A DNA stretch of 64,000 bases, from contig NZ_JACKSJ010000062.1 of the NCBI RefSeq assembly GCF_025821665.1, forward strand, positions 186,001 to 250,000, written 5' to 3'. Below are positions 1 to 8,226 of the stretch, piece after piece. Below the pieces are notes generated by a model, which saw only the letters and a list, made by a program, of their open reading frames with translations, was not told the DNA's origin and ran no database searches. How positions within the stretch are numbered: the first letter of the stretch is position 1; each line of letters begins with the position of its first letter. This DNA comes from [Mycobacterium] manitobense. Lineage in GTDB: Bacteria > Actinomycetota > Actinomycetes > Mycobacteriales > Mycobacteriaceae. The position numbers and the translations under genes are program-made.

Positions 1-1
1 G

Positions 2-298
2 CTGAAGTCACTGCCGGTGGACGCCCTCAAGATCGACAAGGGCTTCGTCGCGGATCTCGGCTCCAATCCCGGTGACCTGGCCATCGTGCGCGCGATCATC
101 GCCCTTGCCGAGGCGTTCGGCCTCGAGCTGGTGGCCGAGGGCGTGGAGACCGAGGCCGCAGCCGTCGCGCTGCTGCGACACGGCTGCCATCGGGCGCAGG
201 GCTTCCTGCTGTCCCGACCGCTGCCCAGCGACGCGATGGAGGCGCTACTGGCCGGCGGGCGGGTACCGGTGCAGTTTTCGCCCACGCCCAGCTTCTGA
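2..298 (+). CDS. EAL-domain protein, C-terminal fragment (c-di-GMP phosphodiesterase type)
   Basis: Only the last 98 codons lie in the window; the gene begins upstream. The reading frame opens with an LKSLPVDALKID stretch and continues with VAEGVET and the QGFLLSRPLP block near the end, which are the conserved C-terminal motifs of EAL domains that hydrolyse cyclic di-GMP. The KID lysine and the VAEGVE glutamate belong to the metal and substrate site in active EAL enzymes, so this half looks catalytically competent. The N-terminal domains (GGDEF, PAS or other sensor) cannot be seen. The last 54 bases overlap the convergent flavoprotein gene. Confidence 0.88.
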   Translation: MKSLPVDALKIDKGFVADLGSNPGDLAIVRAIIALAEAFGLELVAEGVETEAAAVALLRHGCHRAQGFLLSRPLPSDAMEALLAGGRVPVQFSPTPSF

Positions 299-1171
299 AC
301 GCAGTGCCCGCCCATCGCGGGGCGGCTGATGGAGCTGCCGGCTCATCGAGTGGCAGCTCAGCGCGCGTTCCGGGATCGTCGACCCCATGTTCAGCAGCTC
401 GAGGCGGGCGAACCGGCTGGCGGACTCGCTGACCAGGCACAGCTGCCGGTATCCCTCGTAGCCCTGCAGGGGCCGCCGGCCGATGGCCACCGCGTGACTG
501 TCGGCAGGCGCGATCGTCACCCCGTGCCGGGCCCGGACCGCATGCGGACCGTCCACGCCGTCGACGACCACGCCGGCGACCTCCCCGTCCTCGAACACGA
601 CCCGCTGCAGCGCGACACCGGTGTGGATGCTGATCTGCCGATCACGCGCCTGTCCCCCGAGCCAGTCGGCCAGCGAGAGCACTGTCCCAGCCGTTCCCAC
701 CGGGCCCAGCGGCTTGACCTCGATCGCCCGCCCGGCCGGTGTCCGCATCGTGGTGGTCTGCCAGTCCGCCACTCGTGAGTGCAGTAGACCGTAGGGCGAC
801 CGCAGGCACTGAGTGGCCCACTTCCTGAGACGACCGCCGTAGAAGGGTTCGACCCATCGGCCGTCGCGTTCGTCGCGGGTCTGAGCCCGCACGACGCGGG
901 TCGGCAGTTCCATGTCGCCCGCGACGGGGTCGAGCGTGGCTAGGTCCTCGGAGAGCTCCGCGAAGTACTCGCGCGTCTCGTCGTCCTCGGGCGCGTGGGT
1001 GAGCCAGCCCCGCTCGAGATACGAGGGTGGTGGCGGCACGACGTCGTCGTCCACCGGTGGCGGCGCCGTGGCGACGAACACCTCGGCGCCGGCGTCCACC
1101 GCGATCATGGCGCTCGCCAGGCCTCCGACGGCTCCTCCGACACAGACGACGTCAACTTCTTCGTCCCACAT
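245..1171 (-). CDS. FAD-dependent oxidoreductase, short (fumarate reductase/ketosteroid dehydrogenase-like N-terminus)
   Basis: A 308-residue protein starting at ATG 1171 with a GAGGT ribosome site nine bases upstream. Residues 7-35 form a Rossmann dinucleotide fold of the type DVVCVGGAVGGLASA, which binds the FAD ADP moiety. A second recognisable part around residues 165-225 resembles the FAD-contacting segment of FAD_binding_2 flavoproteins. Members of that superfamily usually have about 500 residues, so this protein lacks much of the substrate domain. The last 50 or so residues are basic and low in recognisable structure, and they run 54 bases into the convergent EAL gene, so the true protein may be truncated or frame-shifted near its end. 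The substrate is unknown. Confidence 0.65.
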   Translation of the reverse strand: MWDEEVDVVCVGGAVGGLASAMIAVDAGAEVFVATAPPPVDDDVVPPPPSYLERGWLTHAPEDDETREYFAELSEDLATLDPVAGDMELPTRVVRAQTRDERDGRWVEPFYGGRLRKWATQCLRSPYGLLHSRVADWQTTTMRTPAGRAIEVKPLGPVGTAGTVLSLADWLGGQARDRQISIHTGVALQRVVFEDGEVAGVVVDGVDGPHAVRARHGVTIAPADSHAVAIGRRPLQGYEGYRQLCLVSESASRFARLELLNMGSTIPERALSCHSMSRQLHQPPRDGRALRSEAGRGRKLHRYPPAGQ

Positions 1172-1202
1172 TGTTAATTACCTCAACGTTGCTGATGGAC
1201 GC

Positions 1203-1214
1203 GGACTCGAGTCC
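1203..1214. promoter_or_regulatory. Perfect 12-bp palindrome upstream of the flavoprotein gene
   Basis: GGACTCGAGTCC lies 32 bases upstream of the flavoprotein start at 1171. It is a perfect palindrome and shares the core GACTCGAGTC with the site at 27475-27486. It is a candidate repressor site; binding is inferred only from position and symmetry. Confidence 0.35.
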
Positions 1215-1712
1215 ACGGTCGACGGGCTCCGATGCAAGACAGCCGAGCCGCTTCGGCCGAACACTGCTGCTACGACGAAAATTAACGCATCTGCCGACTG
1301 CTTCTTCACGCAGACACGACCGCGTACGAATTGAGTGATATGGGTCACCACAGCCCGCACTGAACTTCGAGGGGTTTGCCAGGGCGGGCGGTGGCAACAA
1401 CACCAAACGTAGCACCCGACCGACCTGCACAAAGAGTCCGGTCGCTGGTACGCCGACCCGGAACCGGGCGCGGCGACGTCACCGGCCGCTCCGCCGGTCG
1501 CGAACCAGAAGTCATCACGATCGGGCACTTTACATACTTTAGGCATGCTTTGCACCCTCTGGCATGACTTAGAGTATTGACGTGTCGTTAAATCACCAGC
1601 GACCGGCTGTCCCTCGAGGGTTCGGCGGGCGATCAACCAACCAGCGGGTGCCGTGCCCGTCCGTCACATCCCAGGAAGAATCGTCTGTCAGTCCAGTTTC
1701 CGAGGTGACCCC
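1215..1712. other. Intergenic region, no gene seen
   Basis: About 500 bases separate the flavoprotein start from the first TetR start. No frame with coding character was found. The part from about 1520 to 1610 is locally AT-richer than the surroundings and carries GGCATG twice (1542 and 1561, 19 bases apart) and a TTGACG at 1577. This is the likely promoter and operator area of the downstream TetR pair. A GTGA-N6-TCAC element at 1335-1348 is a weak Crp-like match. Confidence 0.4.
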
Positions 1713-2390
1713 GTGAGCGATCAGGTCGACCGGAAAGCAGACGCCACGCGCCTGCTGATCCTGCAGGCCGCAGCGCGGCAGTTCTCCCGGCGCGCCTACA
1801 GCATGGTCAGCCTCGACGACATCCTGGCCGACGCGGCGGTGACCAAGGGCGCGATGTACTTCCACTTCCGGTCCAAGTACGCGCTCGCGGTCGCGATCGT
1901 CGACCACCGGGCCGAACAGAGCCGCGCCGTGGTTGCCGAGGTGCTGGCCCGGCGACTGCCCGCCACGGAGACGCTCATCGACGTGATGTTCGTGATCGCC
2001 GTGGAGGACATCGGTGACCACCTCGCCAGGGCCGGGCTCAACCTTCTCGAATCCATCGGGCGCACAGACGGACTGGCCATCCGCGTGCACGGCTCGTGGG
2101 TCACCGGCTTCGCAGGCATCGCGCAGCGCGCCATCGACGAGGGCGACCTGCTCGAGGGCCGCGACGCCGATGACATCGCCGTGTTACTGGTCGCGATGTA
2201 CGTGGGCATCCGGCAGACGACCGACCTCGACGAGCCGCACGCGTTCCTGACGCGGCTCGTCGACGCCTGGGACGTCGTACTGCCGGGCATCGCACGGCCC
2301 GAGCGGTTGAGCTACCTCACCCAGTTCGCCCGGCGGCGCGGAGCGCAGGCACTCAAGCGGGCCACCCCGCTGCCCGCCGATGACTTATGA
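1713..2390 (+). CDS. TetR family transcriptional regulator (butyrolactone-receptor-like HTH)
   Basis: A 225-residue regulator. The GTG at 1713 is preferred over an upstream ATG at 1653 because GAGGTGA sits just upstream and the leader residues are not TetR-like. The N-terminal helix-turn-helix (about residues 10-60) contains VTKGAMYFHFRSKYALA, the recognition-helix pattern typical of TetR proteins and close to the ScbR/ArpA gamma-butyrolactone receptor type. The C-terminal ligand domain is not recognisable. It is followed 56 bases downstream by a second TetR gene on the same strand, so the two may be co-transcribed. The ligand and target genes are unknown. Confidence 0.85.
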   Translation: MSDQVDRKADATRLLILQAAARQFSRRAYSMVSLDDILADAAVTKGAMYFHFRSKYALAVAIVDHRAEQSRAVVAEVLARRLPATETLIDVMFVIAVEDIGDHLARAGLNLLESIGRTDGLAIRVHGSWVTGFAGIAQRAIDEGDLLEGRDADDIAVLLVAMYVGIRQTTDLDEPHAFLTRLVDAWDVVLPGIARPERLSYLTQFARRRGAQALKRATPLPADDL

Positions 2391-2395
2391 TCGCC

Positions 2396-2415
2396 CTCCG
2401 GGCTGCAGTCCGGAG
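2396..2415. promoter_or_regulatory. 20-bp near-palindrome between the two TetR genes
   Basis: CTCCGGGCTGCAGTCCGGAG reads the same on both strands at 18 of 20 positions. It lies 31 bases before the second TetR start and is a plausible autoregulatory operator. It could also form a small hairpin in RNA, though no T-run follows. Confidence 0.4.
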
Positions 2416-2446
2416 AACTCGAGGCCATCGCCGGAGGTGATCGCGT

Positions 2447-3088
2447 ATGCCGCGGCAGGCCCGCTCTGAGGCGACGCGGCGCCGGATCGTCGACGCAGCG
2501 GTCGATCTCATCGGCGAGATCGGTTATCCGGCAGTCGGTCTGGGAGACATCATCGAGCGCGCCGAGCTGACCAAGGGCGCGCTCTACTACCACTTCGACT
2601 CCAAGGAGTCACTGGCGGTCGCCATCATCGCCGAGGGCGGGGCCAACCTGCTGGCGACGTTCCGCAGCATCAGCGCATCCACGTCGCCGGCTCTGGAGAA
2701 CATCATTCACGGGTTGTTCATGGTGGTCGACCGGGTCGCCACCGACCCGCTCACCCGCACGGCCGCGCAACTGCTGCGGGTGTTCGGCGGATTCAGCGAA
2801 GTGTCGCGACTGGTCTATGCGGGCTGGCTCGACGAGATGGCAGACGAGGTCCGGCGGGCCGCTACCGAGGGGGATCTGCGGGCCGGGCTTGAACCGGGCG
2901 CAGTGGCCGAGATCATCGTCGGCGCGATGCTCGGCGCCGAACTGCTCTCGGGTGTCGACGACGATCTCCGCAACCGGTTGACCCGGATGTGGCAGGTGCT
3001 GTTGCCTGCCGTCGTCGCCGACGAGTCACTCGGGTACTTCCGCGAGTTCCTCGCCCGCGAGGCATTGCGAGCGCCGTCCGGCGGCTGA
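2447..3088 (+). CDS. TetR family transcriptional regulator (butyrolactone-receptor-like HTH)
   Basis: A 213-residue TetR protein starting at ATG 2447 behind a strong GGAGGTGA site. The HTH (about residues 8-55) carries LTKGALYYHFDSKESLA, again the ScbR-like form seen in the preceding regulator, so the two genes look like diverged tandem paralogues. The C-terminal half is hydrophobic with no identifiable ligand motif. Tandem receptor-type TetR genes often cross-regulate in actinobacteria; here that is an inference. No butyrolactone synthase gene of the AfsA type is present in the window. Confidence 0.87.
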   Translation: MPRQARSEATRRRIVDAAVDLIGEIGYPAVGLGDIIERAELTKGALYYHFDSKESLAVAIIAEGGANLLATFRSISASTSPALENIIHGLFMVVDRVATDPLTRTAAQLLRVFGGFSEVSRLVYAGWLDEMADEVRRAATEGDLRAGLEPGAVAEIIVGAMLGAELLSGVDDDLRNRLTRMWQVLLPAVVADESLGYFREFLAREALRAPSGG

Positions 3089-3100
3089 ACCGGCCGGTCT

Positions 3101-3574
3101 TTAGAGTTCCTCGACCCACAGCCGCTCGGTGAGGTCCTGGAACGTGGCCAACGCGACCGGGTCATCGCCGCGTAACAACGCCGAACGACTCATCTGCGCA
3201 CGGACTGTCGACCCCTCGCGGTCCACGAGCTCGACGATCATGTCGGCGTGCTCGTGCACGACCGACAACACCGGTCCGTCGGTGGGAACCGTTGTGCAGA
3301 TGTCTGCGAACTGCATTCGCTGGATGTCCTCGGCGTTGCGCCCGAGCATCGCGGCGAACGCACCGTTGGCGAACAGGATGGCGCCGCCCTCGGCAACCGC
3401 GAGCACAGGCACCGGGAACCGCTCGAGCAGCACCAGCGCCGGCATCTGCTCGAGCAGCGCCATGGGTGACCGATTGGCCTGACTACTACGTCGCCGATCC
3501 ACGTTGTGGGTCCCGTCCTCGTGTGGTGTCGGTTCGGGGTGACTCCCGGCCCGACGCTGCGCCTCGTGCAGCAA
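3101..3574 (-). CDS. PAS-domain protein, single domain
   Basis: A protein of up to 157 residues. From about residue 45 onward it has a PAS fold signature: FPVPVLAVAEGGAILFAN, then AAMLGRNAEDI, and an ending DLTERLWVEEL typical of the strand-to-linker exit of PAS sensors. No kinase, GGDEF or HTH output domain follows, so it may act as a soluble ligand or redox sensor partner. The start is uncertain: TTG at 3574 gives the longest form, while ATG at 3463 gives a 120-residue protein that is essentially only the PAS domain. It is convergent with the second TetR gene, 12 bases apart. Confidence 0.7.
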   Translation of the reverse strand: MLHEAQRRAGSHPEPTPHEDGTHNVDRRRSSQANRSPMALLEQMPALVLLERFPVPVLAVAEGGAILFANGAFAAMLGRNAEDIQRMQFADICTTVPTDGPVLSVVHEHADMIVELVDREGSTVRAQMSRSALLRGDDPVALATFQDLTERLWVEEL

Positions 3575-3723
3575 AGCCTAGTCGGCCGTCATCATCACCG
3601 ATCGAGCCCGCTGCGGCGGGCGATTGGCGAACTTGCGCCGACCGCCCGTCCCTGGGCCCTTCACCTCCACCTGACTAACTAGGTTTACTCTGTGCGTAAC
3701 CACATCGACAGACGGGAGGTCCG

Positions 3724-4956
3724 ATGGACCTGGACTGGTCACCGGAGGACCTGACTTTCCGTGAGGAGGTGCGCGCCTTCCTCGACGACCGGCTCACTCC
3801 CGAACTGCGGCAGGCGGGGCGGCTGATGACGAGCGTGTACGCCGACCACGACGCCAGCATGGAGTGGCAACGCATCCTGCACGAGCAGGGCTGGGCGGCG
3901 CCCGCATGGCCTGTCGAGTACGGCGGCTGCGACTGGACTTTGACGCAGCACTACATCTTCAGCCGCGAGGCCACCCTGGCCGGCGCCCCGTCGCTGTCGC
4001 CGATGGGCATCCGGATGGTCGCCCACGCGATCGTGAAGTTCGGCACCGACGCGCAGAAGGAGTACTTCCTGCCGCGGATCCTGACCGGCGAGGTGTTCTT
4101 CTGTCAGGGCTACTCCGAACCCGAGGCCGGCTCCGACCTCGCCGCGCTGTCGATGGCGGCCGTCGATGACGGCGAACACTTGGTGTGCACCGGAAGCAAG
4201 ATCTGGACCACCCACGCACAGGAGGCGAACTGGATGTTCGCCCTGGTGCGGACCACCCGCGCGGCGAAGAAGCAGCAGGGCATCACGTTCGTGCTGATCG
4301 ACATGACCAGCCCCGGGATCGAGATCCGCCCACTGGTGATGACCTCCGGTGAGGAAGTCCAGAACCAGGTGTTCTTCGACGACGTCCGGGTGCCCAAGGC
4401 CAACGTGATCGGCCGGATCGACGACGGCTGGACGGTGGCGAAGTACCTGCTGGAATTCGAACGCGGCGGCGGGGCTTCGTCGCCCGCGCTCCAGGTGCTC
4501 GCCGAGGAGATCGCCACCGTCGCGGCGGGCCGGCCCGGTCCGGACGGCGGCCTACTGATCGACGACGCCGCCTTCGCCCTGCGGCTCGCCGACGCGAGGA
4601 TCCGGACCGAGGTGCTCGAGATCCTGGAGTACCGGGTGCTGGCGGCCGTCGCGGCGGGCAGGAACCCCGGATCGGCGTCGTCGATGCTCAAGGTGCTCGG
4701 CACCGAGCTGAGCCAGACGCTCACCGAACTCTCGATGGAGGCCGCGGGGCCGCGGGCGCGGGTCTACCAGCCGCATGCCACCAAACCCGGCGGACCGATC
4801 GCCGAATACGAGCCGCCTCCGGATGGCTACGTCAGCGGCGAACCATGGCAAGCCGTGGCGCCACTGCGGTACTTCAACGACCGGGCCGGCTCGATCTACG
4901 CCGGCAGCAACGAAATCCAGCGCAACATCCTGGCCAAAGCCGCATTGGGGCTCTAG
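3724..4956 (+). CDS. Acyl-CoA dehydrogenase (FadE), first subunit of a pair
   Basis: A 410-residue FAD enzyme of acyl-CoA beta-oxidation, starting at ATG 3724 behind GGGAGG. Visible family marks are CQGYSEPEAGSDLA (FAD and substrate region), the TGSKIWTTHA stretch, and a C-terminal YAGSNEIQRNILAK. The position of the usual medium-chain catalytic glutamate (YEGT) is alanine here; an EFERGG segment around residue 245 may provide the base from the isovaleryl-CoA-type position, as in mycobacterial heteromeric FadEs. Its stop is directly followed by a second FadE gene, so the two probably form an alpha2beta2 enzyme of the kind used for bulky acyl-CoAs. The substrate is not deducible. Confidence 0.9.
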   Translation: MDLDWSPEDLTFREEVRAFLDDRLTPELRQAGRLMTSVYADHDASMEWQRILHEQGWAAPAWPVEYGGCDWTLTQHYIFSREATLAGAPSLSPMGIRMVAHAIVKFGTDAQKEYFLPRILTGEVFFCQGYSEPEAGSDLAALSMAAVDDGEHLVCTGSKIWTTHAQEANWMFALVRTTRAAKKQQGITFVLIDMTSPGIEIRPLVMTSGEEVQNQVFFDDVRVPKANVIGRIDDGWTVAKYLLEFERGGGASSPALQVLAEEIATVAAGRPGPDGGLLIDDAAFALRLADARIRTEVLEILEYRVLAAVAAGRNPGSASSMLKVLGTELSQTLTELSMEAAGPRARVYQPHATKPGGPIAEYEPPPDGYVSGEPWQAVAPLRYFNDRAGSIYAGSNEIQRNILAKAALGL

Positions 4957-6078
4957 ATGGACTTCACACTCACCAACGAACAGGAACTCCTGCGCGACGG
5001 GCTGTCGAAATACCTCTCGACACGCTACGACCTGGAGAAGAGCCGATCGGCGGCCAAGACCGGCGCCGGCTGGCAGCCCGAGATCTGGCGCGGGTTCGCC
5101 GAAGAGCTCGGCATCCTCGGCGCGGGCCTGCCCGAGGACGTCGGCGGCATCGGCGGTGGACCTGTCGAGTCGATGGTGATCGCCGAGGCGCTCGGCCATG
5201 CCCTAGTGATCGAGCCCTACATCGACACCGCGGTGGTGGCCGCCGGACTGCTTCTCCGGGCGGGCGGACCGGCTGCCACGGCGCTGCTGGAGAAGATCGC
5301 CGACGGCTCGGCGATCGTCGCGCTCGCCGCCACCGAGGCGGAATCGGGCGATGACTGGCAGCGGGTGACGACCGAGGCCCGACGCGACGGGTCCGGCTGG
5401 GTGCTCCACGGCGAGAAGATCGTCGTCATGAACGCGCCGCTGGCCACGCATCTGCTCGTCACCGCGCGCACCCCGGACGACGGCGTGTCGCTGTTCCTGC
5501 TCGAACCCGATCGGCCGGGTGTGCACGCGCACGTCTACCGCACGATCGACGATCGTCGCGCGGCCGACCTGGTTCTCGACGGCGTGCAGGTGTCCGCGGA
5601 CGCAGTGCTCGGCGCCGCGGGACGGGCCGGGCCGTCACTGGCCCAGGCACGCGATGAGGGCGCGGCCGCGGTCTGCTCGGAGGCGGTGGGTGGCATGCGG
5701 AAGGTGGTGGCCGACACCGTCGAGTACTGCAGGCAACGGCAGCAGTTCGGACAACCCATCGGCTCCTTTCAGGCGCTGCAACACCGCATGGTGGACATGC
5801 ACATGGAGCTCGAGCAGTCGGTCGCCGCCACGTATCTCGCGGTGCTCAAGCTGGGCGCCGAACCGGCGGAGCGGGCCCGCGCGGTGTCGGCGGCCAAGGT
5901 CACGGTCGGGCGCGCAGCGCGGTTCGTGGGGCAGAACGCCGTCCAGTTGCACGGCGGAATGGGCATGACCGAGGAACTCGCGATCGGCCACTACTTCAAG
6001 CGGCTCACGGCCGTCCAGTACGAGTTCGGGTCGACCGACCACCACCTGAAGCGGTACGCACGGCTGACCCGGTCCTGA
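4957..6078 (+). CDS. Acyl-CoA dehydrogenase (FadE), second subunit of a pair
   Basis: A 373-residue acyl-CoA dehydrogenase whose ATG starts on the base after the stop of the preceding fadE gene, implying translational coupling. It has the N-terminal alpha domain, a central LHGEKIVVMNAPLATHLLV region and a C-terminal QFGQPIGSFQALQHRMVDM and QLHGGMGMTEE, both classic FadE signatures. The glutamate of the ordinary active site is not evident. In ChsE-type mycobacterial complexes only one subunit of each pair keeps the base while both shape the FAD pocket, and this gene fits the non-catalytic partner. The pair is followed by a TetR gene sharing an operator-like repeat. Confidence 0.9.
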   Translation: MDFTLTNEQELLRDGLSKYLSTRYDLEKSRSAAKTGAGWQPEIWRGFAEELGILGAGLPEDVGGIGGGPVESMVIAEALGHALVIEPYIDTAVVAAGLLLRAGGPAATALLEKIADGSAIVALAATEAESGDDWQRVTTEARRDGSGWVLHGEKIVVMNAPLATHLLVTARTPDDGVSLFLLEPDRPGVHAHVYRTIDDRRAADLVLDGVQVSADAVLGAAGRAGPSLAQARDEGAAAVCSEAVGGMRKVVADTVEYCRQRQQFGQPIGSFQALQHRMVDMHMELEQSVAATYLAVLKLGAEPAERARAVSAAKVTVGRAARFVGQNAVQLHGGMGMTEELAIGHYFKRLTAVQYEFGSTDHHLKRYARLTRS

Positions 6079-6089
6079 GTCGCAGCGGG

Positions 6090-6103
6090 CTGGACACATG
6101 TCC
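6090..6103. promoter_or_regulatory. Operator-like motif, copy 1 (CTGGACACATGTCC)
   Basis: CTGGACACATGTCC occurs 12 bases after the fadE operon stop and again exactly at 6230-6243. Each copy holds GGAC-N4-GTCC inverted arms. Two identical copies 140 bases apart flanking the TetR promoter suggest a regulator binding site. Confidence 0.55.
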
Positions 6104-6224
6104 GATCTGATCGGTTCATGAAACGAGGCCGCCCCCGCCGAAGTCCCGCATCGCCCACGGCTCGCGCGAAAACAGCCATCTACGCGAGTCATCCGGCGTT
6201 GATTGCGATGCACTGTCGGACCGA

Positions 6225-6245
6225 CTAACCTGGACACATGTCCAG
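6225..6245 (+). promoter_or_regulatory. Operator-like motif, copy 2, overlapping the TetR start; possible leaderless promoter
   Basis: The motif CTGGACACATGTCCAG (6230-6245) has 6-base inverted arms and contains the ATG at 6238. TAACCT at 6225-6230 fits a TANNNT -10 element at the right distance for a transcript starting on the ATG, and no Shine-Dalgarno is present. A leaderless, self-repressed TetR gene is inferred. Confidence 0.5.
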
Positions 6246-6840
6246 TGCAGTTGTGGTGCACGTCACTTCACTGCGCGACTCACATCACCGGCGCAGGCGT
6301 ACCTGCCAACGGGTCTTCACCGCGGCAGCCCAACTGCTCGACGAGTCGAGCGACGCGCCCGGGGTCGTCGATGTCTCGCTGCCGGCCCTGGCCGCGCGGG
6401 CGCGGGTCGCCCCGACCGCACTGCGCGCACATTTCGATTCCCTCGACGCGATGTTCGCCGAGCTCTATCTGCACCGGATCTGTGCCCTACCGCTGAACGT
6501 CGATCCCGGGCTCGGCGCCGCGGCCCGGGTGAGCGCCCAACTCCGGGCCATCACGATGGTGCTGGCCGACGAACCGCGACTGTCCGAGGCGTGCAGCCGC
6601 GCCCTGCTCCGCAACGACGACGACGTGGTGGCCGATGTCCGCACGCGGATCGGCGCAGAAGTGCAGCGGCGCATCGCCGCGGCACTCGGCGCCGGAGCAT
6701 GGCCTGAGGTGCAGGCCACCCTCGAGACCGTGTTCTGGGGCGCGCTGCTGCAGGTGCGGTCCCGCTCCGTCAGTTGTCACCGGATGGCCGACAGGCTCGA
6801 CACGATGCTGGCGCTGATCCTGTCCGATGCCGACCACTGA
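6238..6840 (+). CDS. TetR family transcriptional regulator, likely controls the fadE pair
   Basis: A 200-residue protein with a degenerate TetR N-terminus: after a basic stretch (residues 16-24) come VSLPALAARARVAPTALRAHFDSLDAMF, an HTH of the TetR layout (about residues 45-75). The rest is an alpha-helical ligand domain with no known marks. The ATG at 6238 lies inside an inverted repeat that also occurs just after the fadE operon, so autoregulation and control of neighbouring genes are likely. It sits downstream of the fadE pair on the same strand and converges on the P-loop kinase gene with a 3-base gap. The effector is possibly an acyl-CoA, by analogy with other Fad regulators. Confidence 0.78.
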   Translation: MSSAVVVHVTSLRDSHHRRRRTCQRVFTAAAQLLDESSDAPGVVDVSLPALAARARVAPTALRAHFDSLDAMFAELYLHRICALPLNVDPGLGAAARVSAQLRAITMVLADEPRLSEACSRALLRNDDDVVADVRTRIGAEVQRRIAAALGAGAWPEVQATLETVFWGALLQVRSRSVSCHRMADRLDTMLALILSDADH

Positions 6841-6843
6841 CCA

Positions 6844-7509
6844 CTACCCGTCCTCGATCAGCAGCACCCGGTCGCACGACGCGCTTGTCGCGGCGATCAG
6901 CCGAGCGTTCGGTTCGTCGACGGTGTCGACCCAGTGCTGCGCGTCGACCGCGCCGAGGCCGGCTGTCACATGCCGGTCGATCAGCCGCCGGCGCCGCACC
7001 TCCGCATCGGCGTCGATGTAGTACAGCCGCTCGAGCAGTGGACGCACCGCAGCCCAGCCGTCGGCGACCAGCGCCAGATAGTTGCCCTCGGTGACCACGA
7101 CGCGCGCCTGCGCGGGCACCACCCGTGCCGCGGCGACCGGATCGTCGAGCGCCCGGTCGAAGTCGGGGACGAAGACATCGGCGACGCCGTGACTGTCCGC
7201 GATTCGGGTCAGGGTGGCGCAGTAACCGCCGACGTCGAAGGTGTCCGGAGCTCCTCTGCGCCGGCGCAGACCCAGACGGTCGAGCTGGGCCTTGGCGAGG
7301 TGGAAGCCGTCCATCGGCAGGTATGCCGCCGGCGTCGACCACCGCTCGTTGAGCTCTTCGACGACGGCGAGGGCGAAGGTCGACTTCCCGACGCCCGGCG
7401 GCCCGGTCACACCCGCAAGCACCCGCCGGGCGGGGCGCGCGACCGCACCGGCCAGTTCGGCGGCCACAGCACGCCGCGCTTCCTCGCTGGTCAGGATCGC
7501 GGGGGCCAT
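6844..7509 (-). CDS. P-loop nucleoside/nucleotide kinase family protein (uridine kinase-like)
   Basis: A protein of about 221 residues from ATG 7507-7509; a GTG three codons upstream or a further upstream start at 7605 is possible, but the extra N-terminus is basic and not family-like. It shows a Walker A motif GPPGVGKST, then PMDGFHL (the substrate-acid loop of phosphoribulokinase/uridine kinase folds), APDTFD and VVTEGNYLAL. These are marks of the YggC/FrcK-like branch that phosphorylates small alcohols, sugars or nucleosides with ATP. The exact substrate is unknown. It stands alone, convergent with the TetR gene. Confidence 0.8.
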   Translation of the reverse strand: MAPAILTSEEARRAVAAELAGAVARPARRVLAGVTGPPGVGKSTFALAVVEELNERWSTPAAYLPMDGFHLAKAQLDRLGLRRRRGAPDTFDVGGYCATLTRIADSHGVADVFVPDFDRALDDPVAAARVVPAQARVVVTEGNYLALVADGWAAVRPLLERLYYIDADAEVRRRRLIDRHVTAGLGAVDAQHWVDTVDEPNARLIAATSASCDRVLLIEDG

Positions 7510-7622
7510 CGGCTTCACGGTACGTCGCCGTATTCCCAGGTGAGAGGCCACCCGGCGGATCGGTTCGTGACGAGTTCGCCGGAGCGGTTTACCTCCGTCG
7601 CACACGGGGGAACCTCAACCGC

Positions 7623-8162
7623 ATGACGGGTCGACATCGAATGCAAGAAGCACCGGTCCGAATACCTGCGGCGACCGGTCGTAATGTCACGCGGACCTCT
7701 TCTCGGTCCAACGTGGTGATCGGCGCCATCTCCGCCTCAGTGGCCGGTGCCGGAGTGGTGGCCGCCGCGGCCGTCCAGTTGCTGGCGCCCGCCGAGTCCC
7801 CCGCCCCGCCTGCGGCGTCCACGGCGCCCGTGACCGCCGGCGCGCCCGCGCTCAACCACGAGGGCCGCCTGATCGCCGTCACCCCGGATTCGGTGACCGC
7901 GCGCAGTGCAGACGGTGTCACGCAGACCTACCGCATCACCCCCGAGACCACGGCACTCACCGAGCGGGGCAACCACACCGTGAGTCCCGCGACGACCTTC
8001 GACGTCGACGACGAGGTGGCGATCGTCGCGATCGTCCAGAACGGCACCCCGGTCGCGACCACCGTCGCCGAACGCCGCGTCAGCGGCCTGAACGGGCCGC
8101 CGATGGATGCGGTGACCGTGCAGCCCGCGAGCCACTCCAGCCCGACCGCCGCCACCGGCTGA
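7623..8162 (+). CDS. Exported or membrane-anchored protein of unknown function
   Basis: A 179-residue protein. Residues 25-52 contain a hydrophobic segment (VVIGAISASVAGAGVVAAAAVQLL) preceded by arginines, which acts as signal anchor or signal peptide, followed by an Ala/Pro-rich linker (about 55-75). The remaining 100 residues look like a small beta-rich domain (GRLIAVTPDSVTARSADG, then VDDEVAIVAI), similar in style to OB-like or DUF5666-type extracytoplasmic domains, but no family can be claimed. Several downstream starts are possible (for example near codon 7). It lies alone between the kinase and the lipoprotein gene. Confidence 0.65.
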   Translation: MTGRHRMQEAPVRIPAATGRNVTRTSSRSNVVIGAISASVAGAGVVAAAAVQLLAPAESPAPPAASTAPVTAGAPALNHEGRLIAVTPDSVTARSADGVTQTYRITPETTALTERGNHTVSPATTFDVDDEVAIVAIVQNGTPVATTVAERRVSGLNGPPMDAVTVQPASHSSPTAATG

Positions 8163-8226
8163 GCCCGCGCCGAATCCCTTCGCTGAAGCCGTCCGGGTCG
8201 TCCGCAGTCCCATAGACTCGGCCCGC

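Noticed and set aside
1335..1348. A Crp site GTGA-N6-TCAC
   Set aside because: It lacks the outer T and A of the consensus and is 160 bases from the nearest start; too weak to list as a feature.
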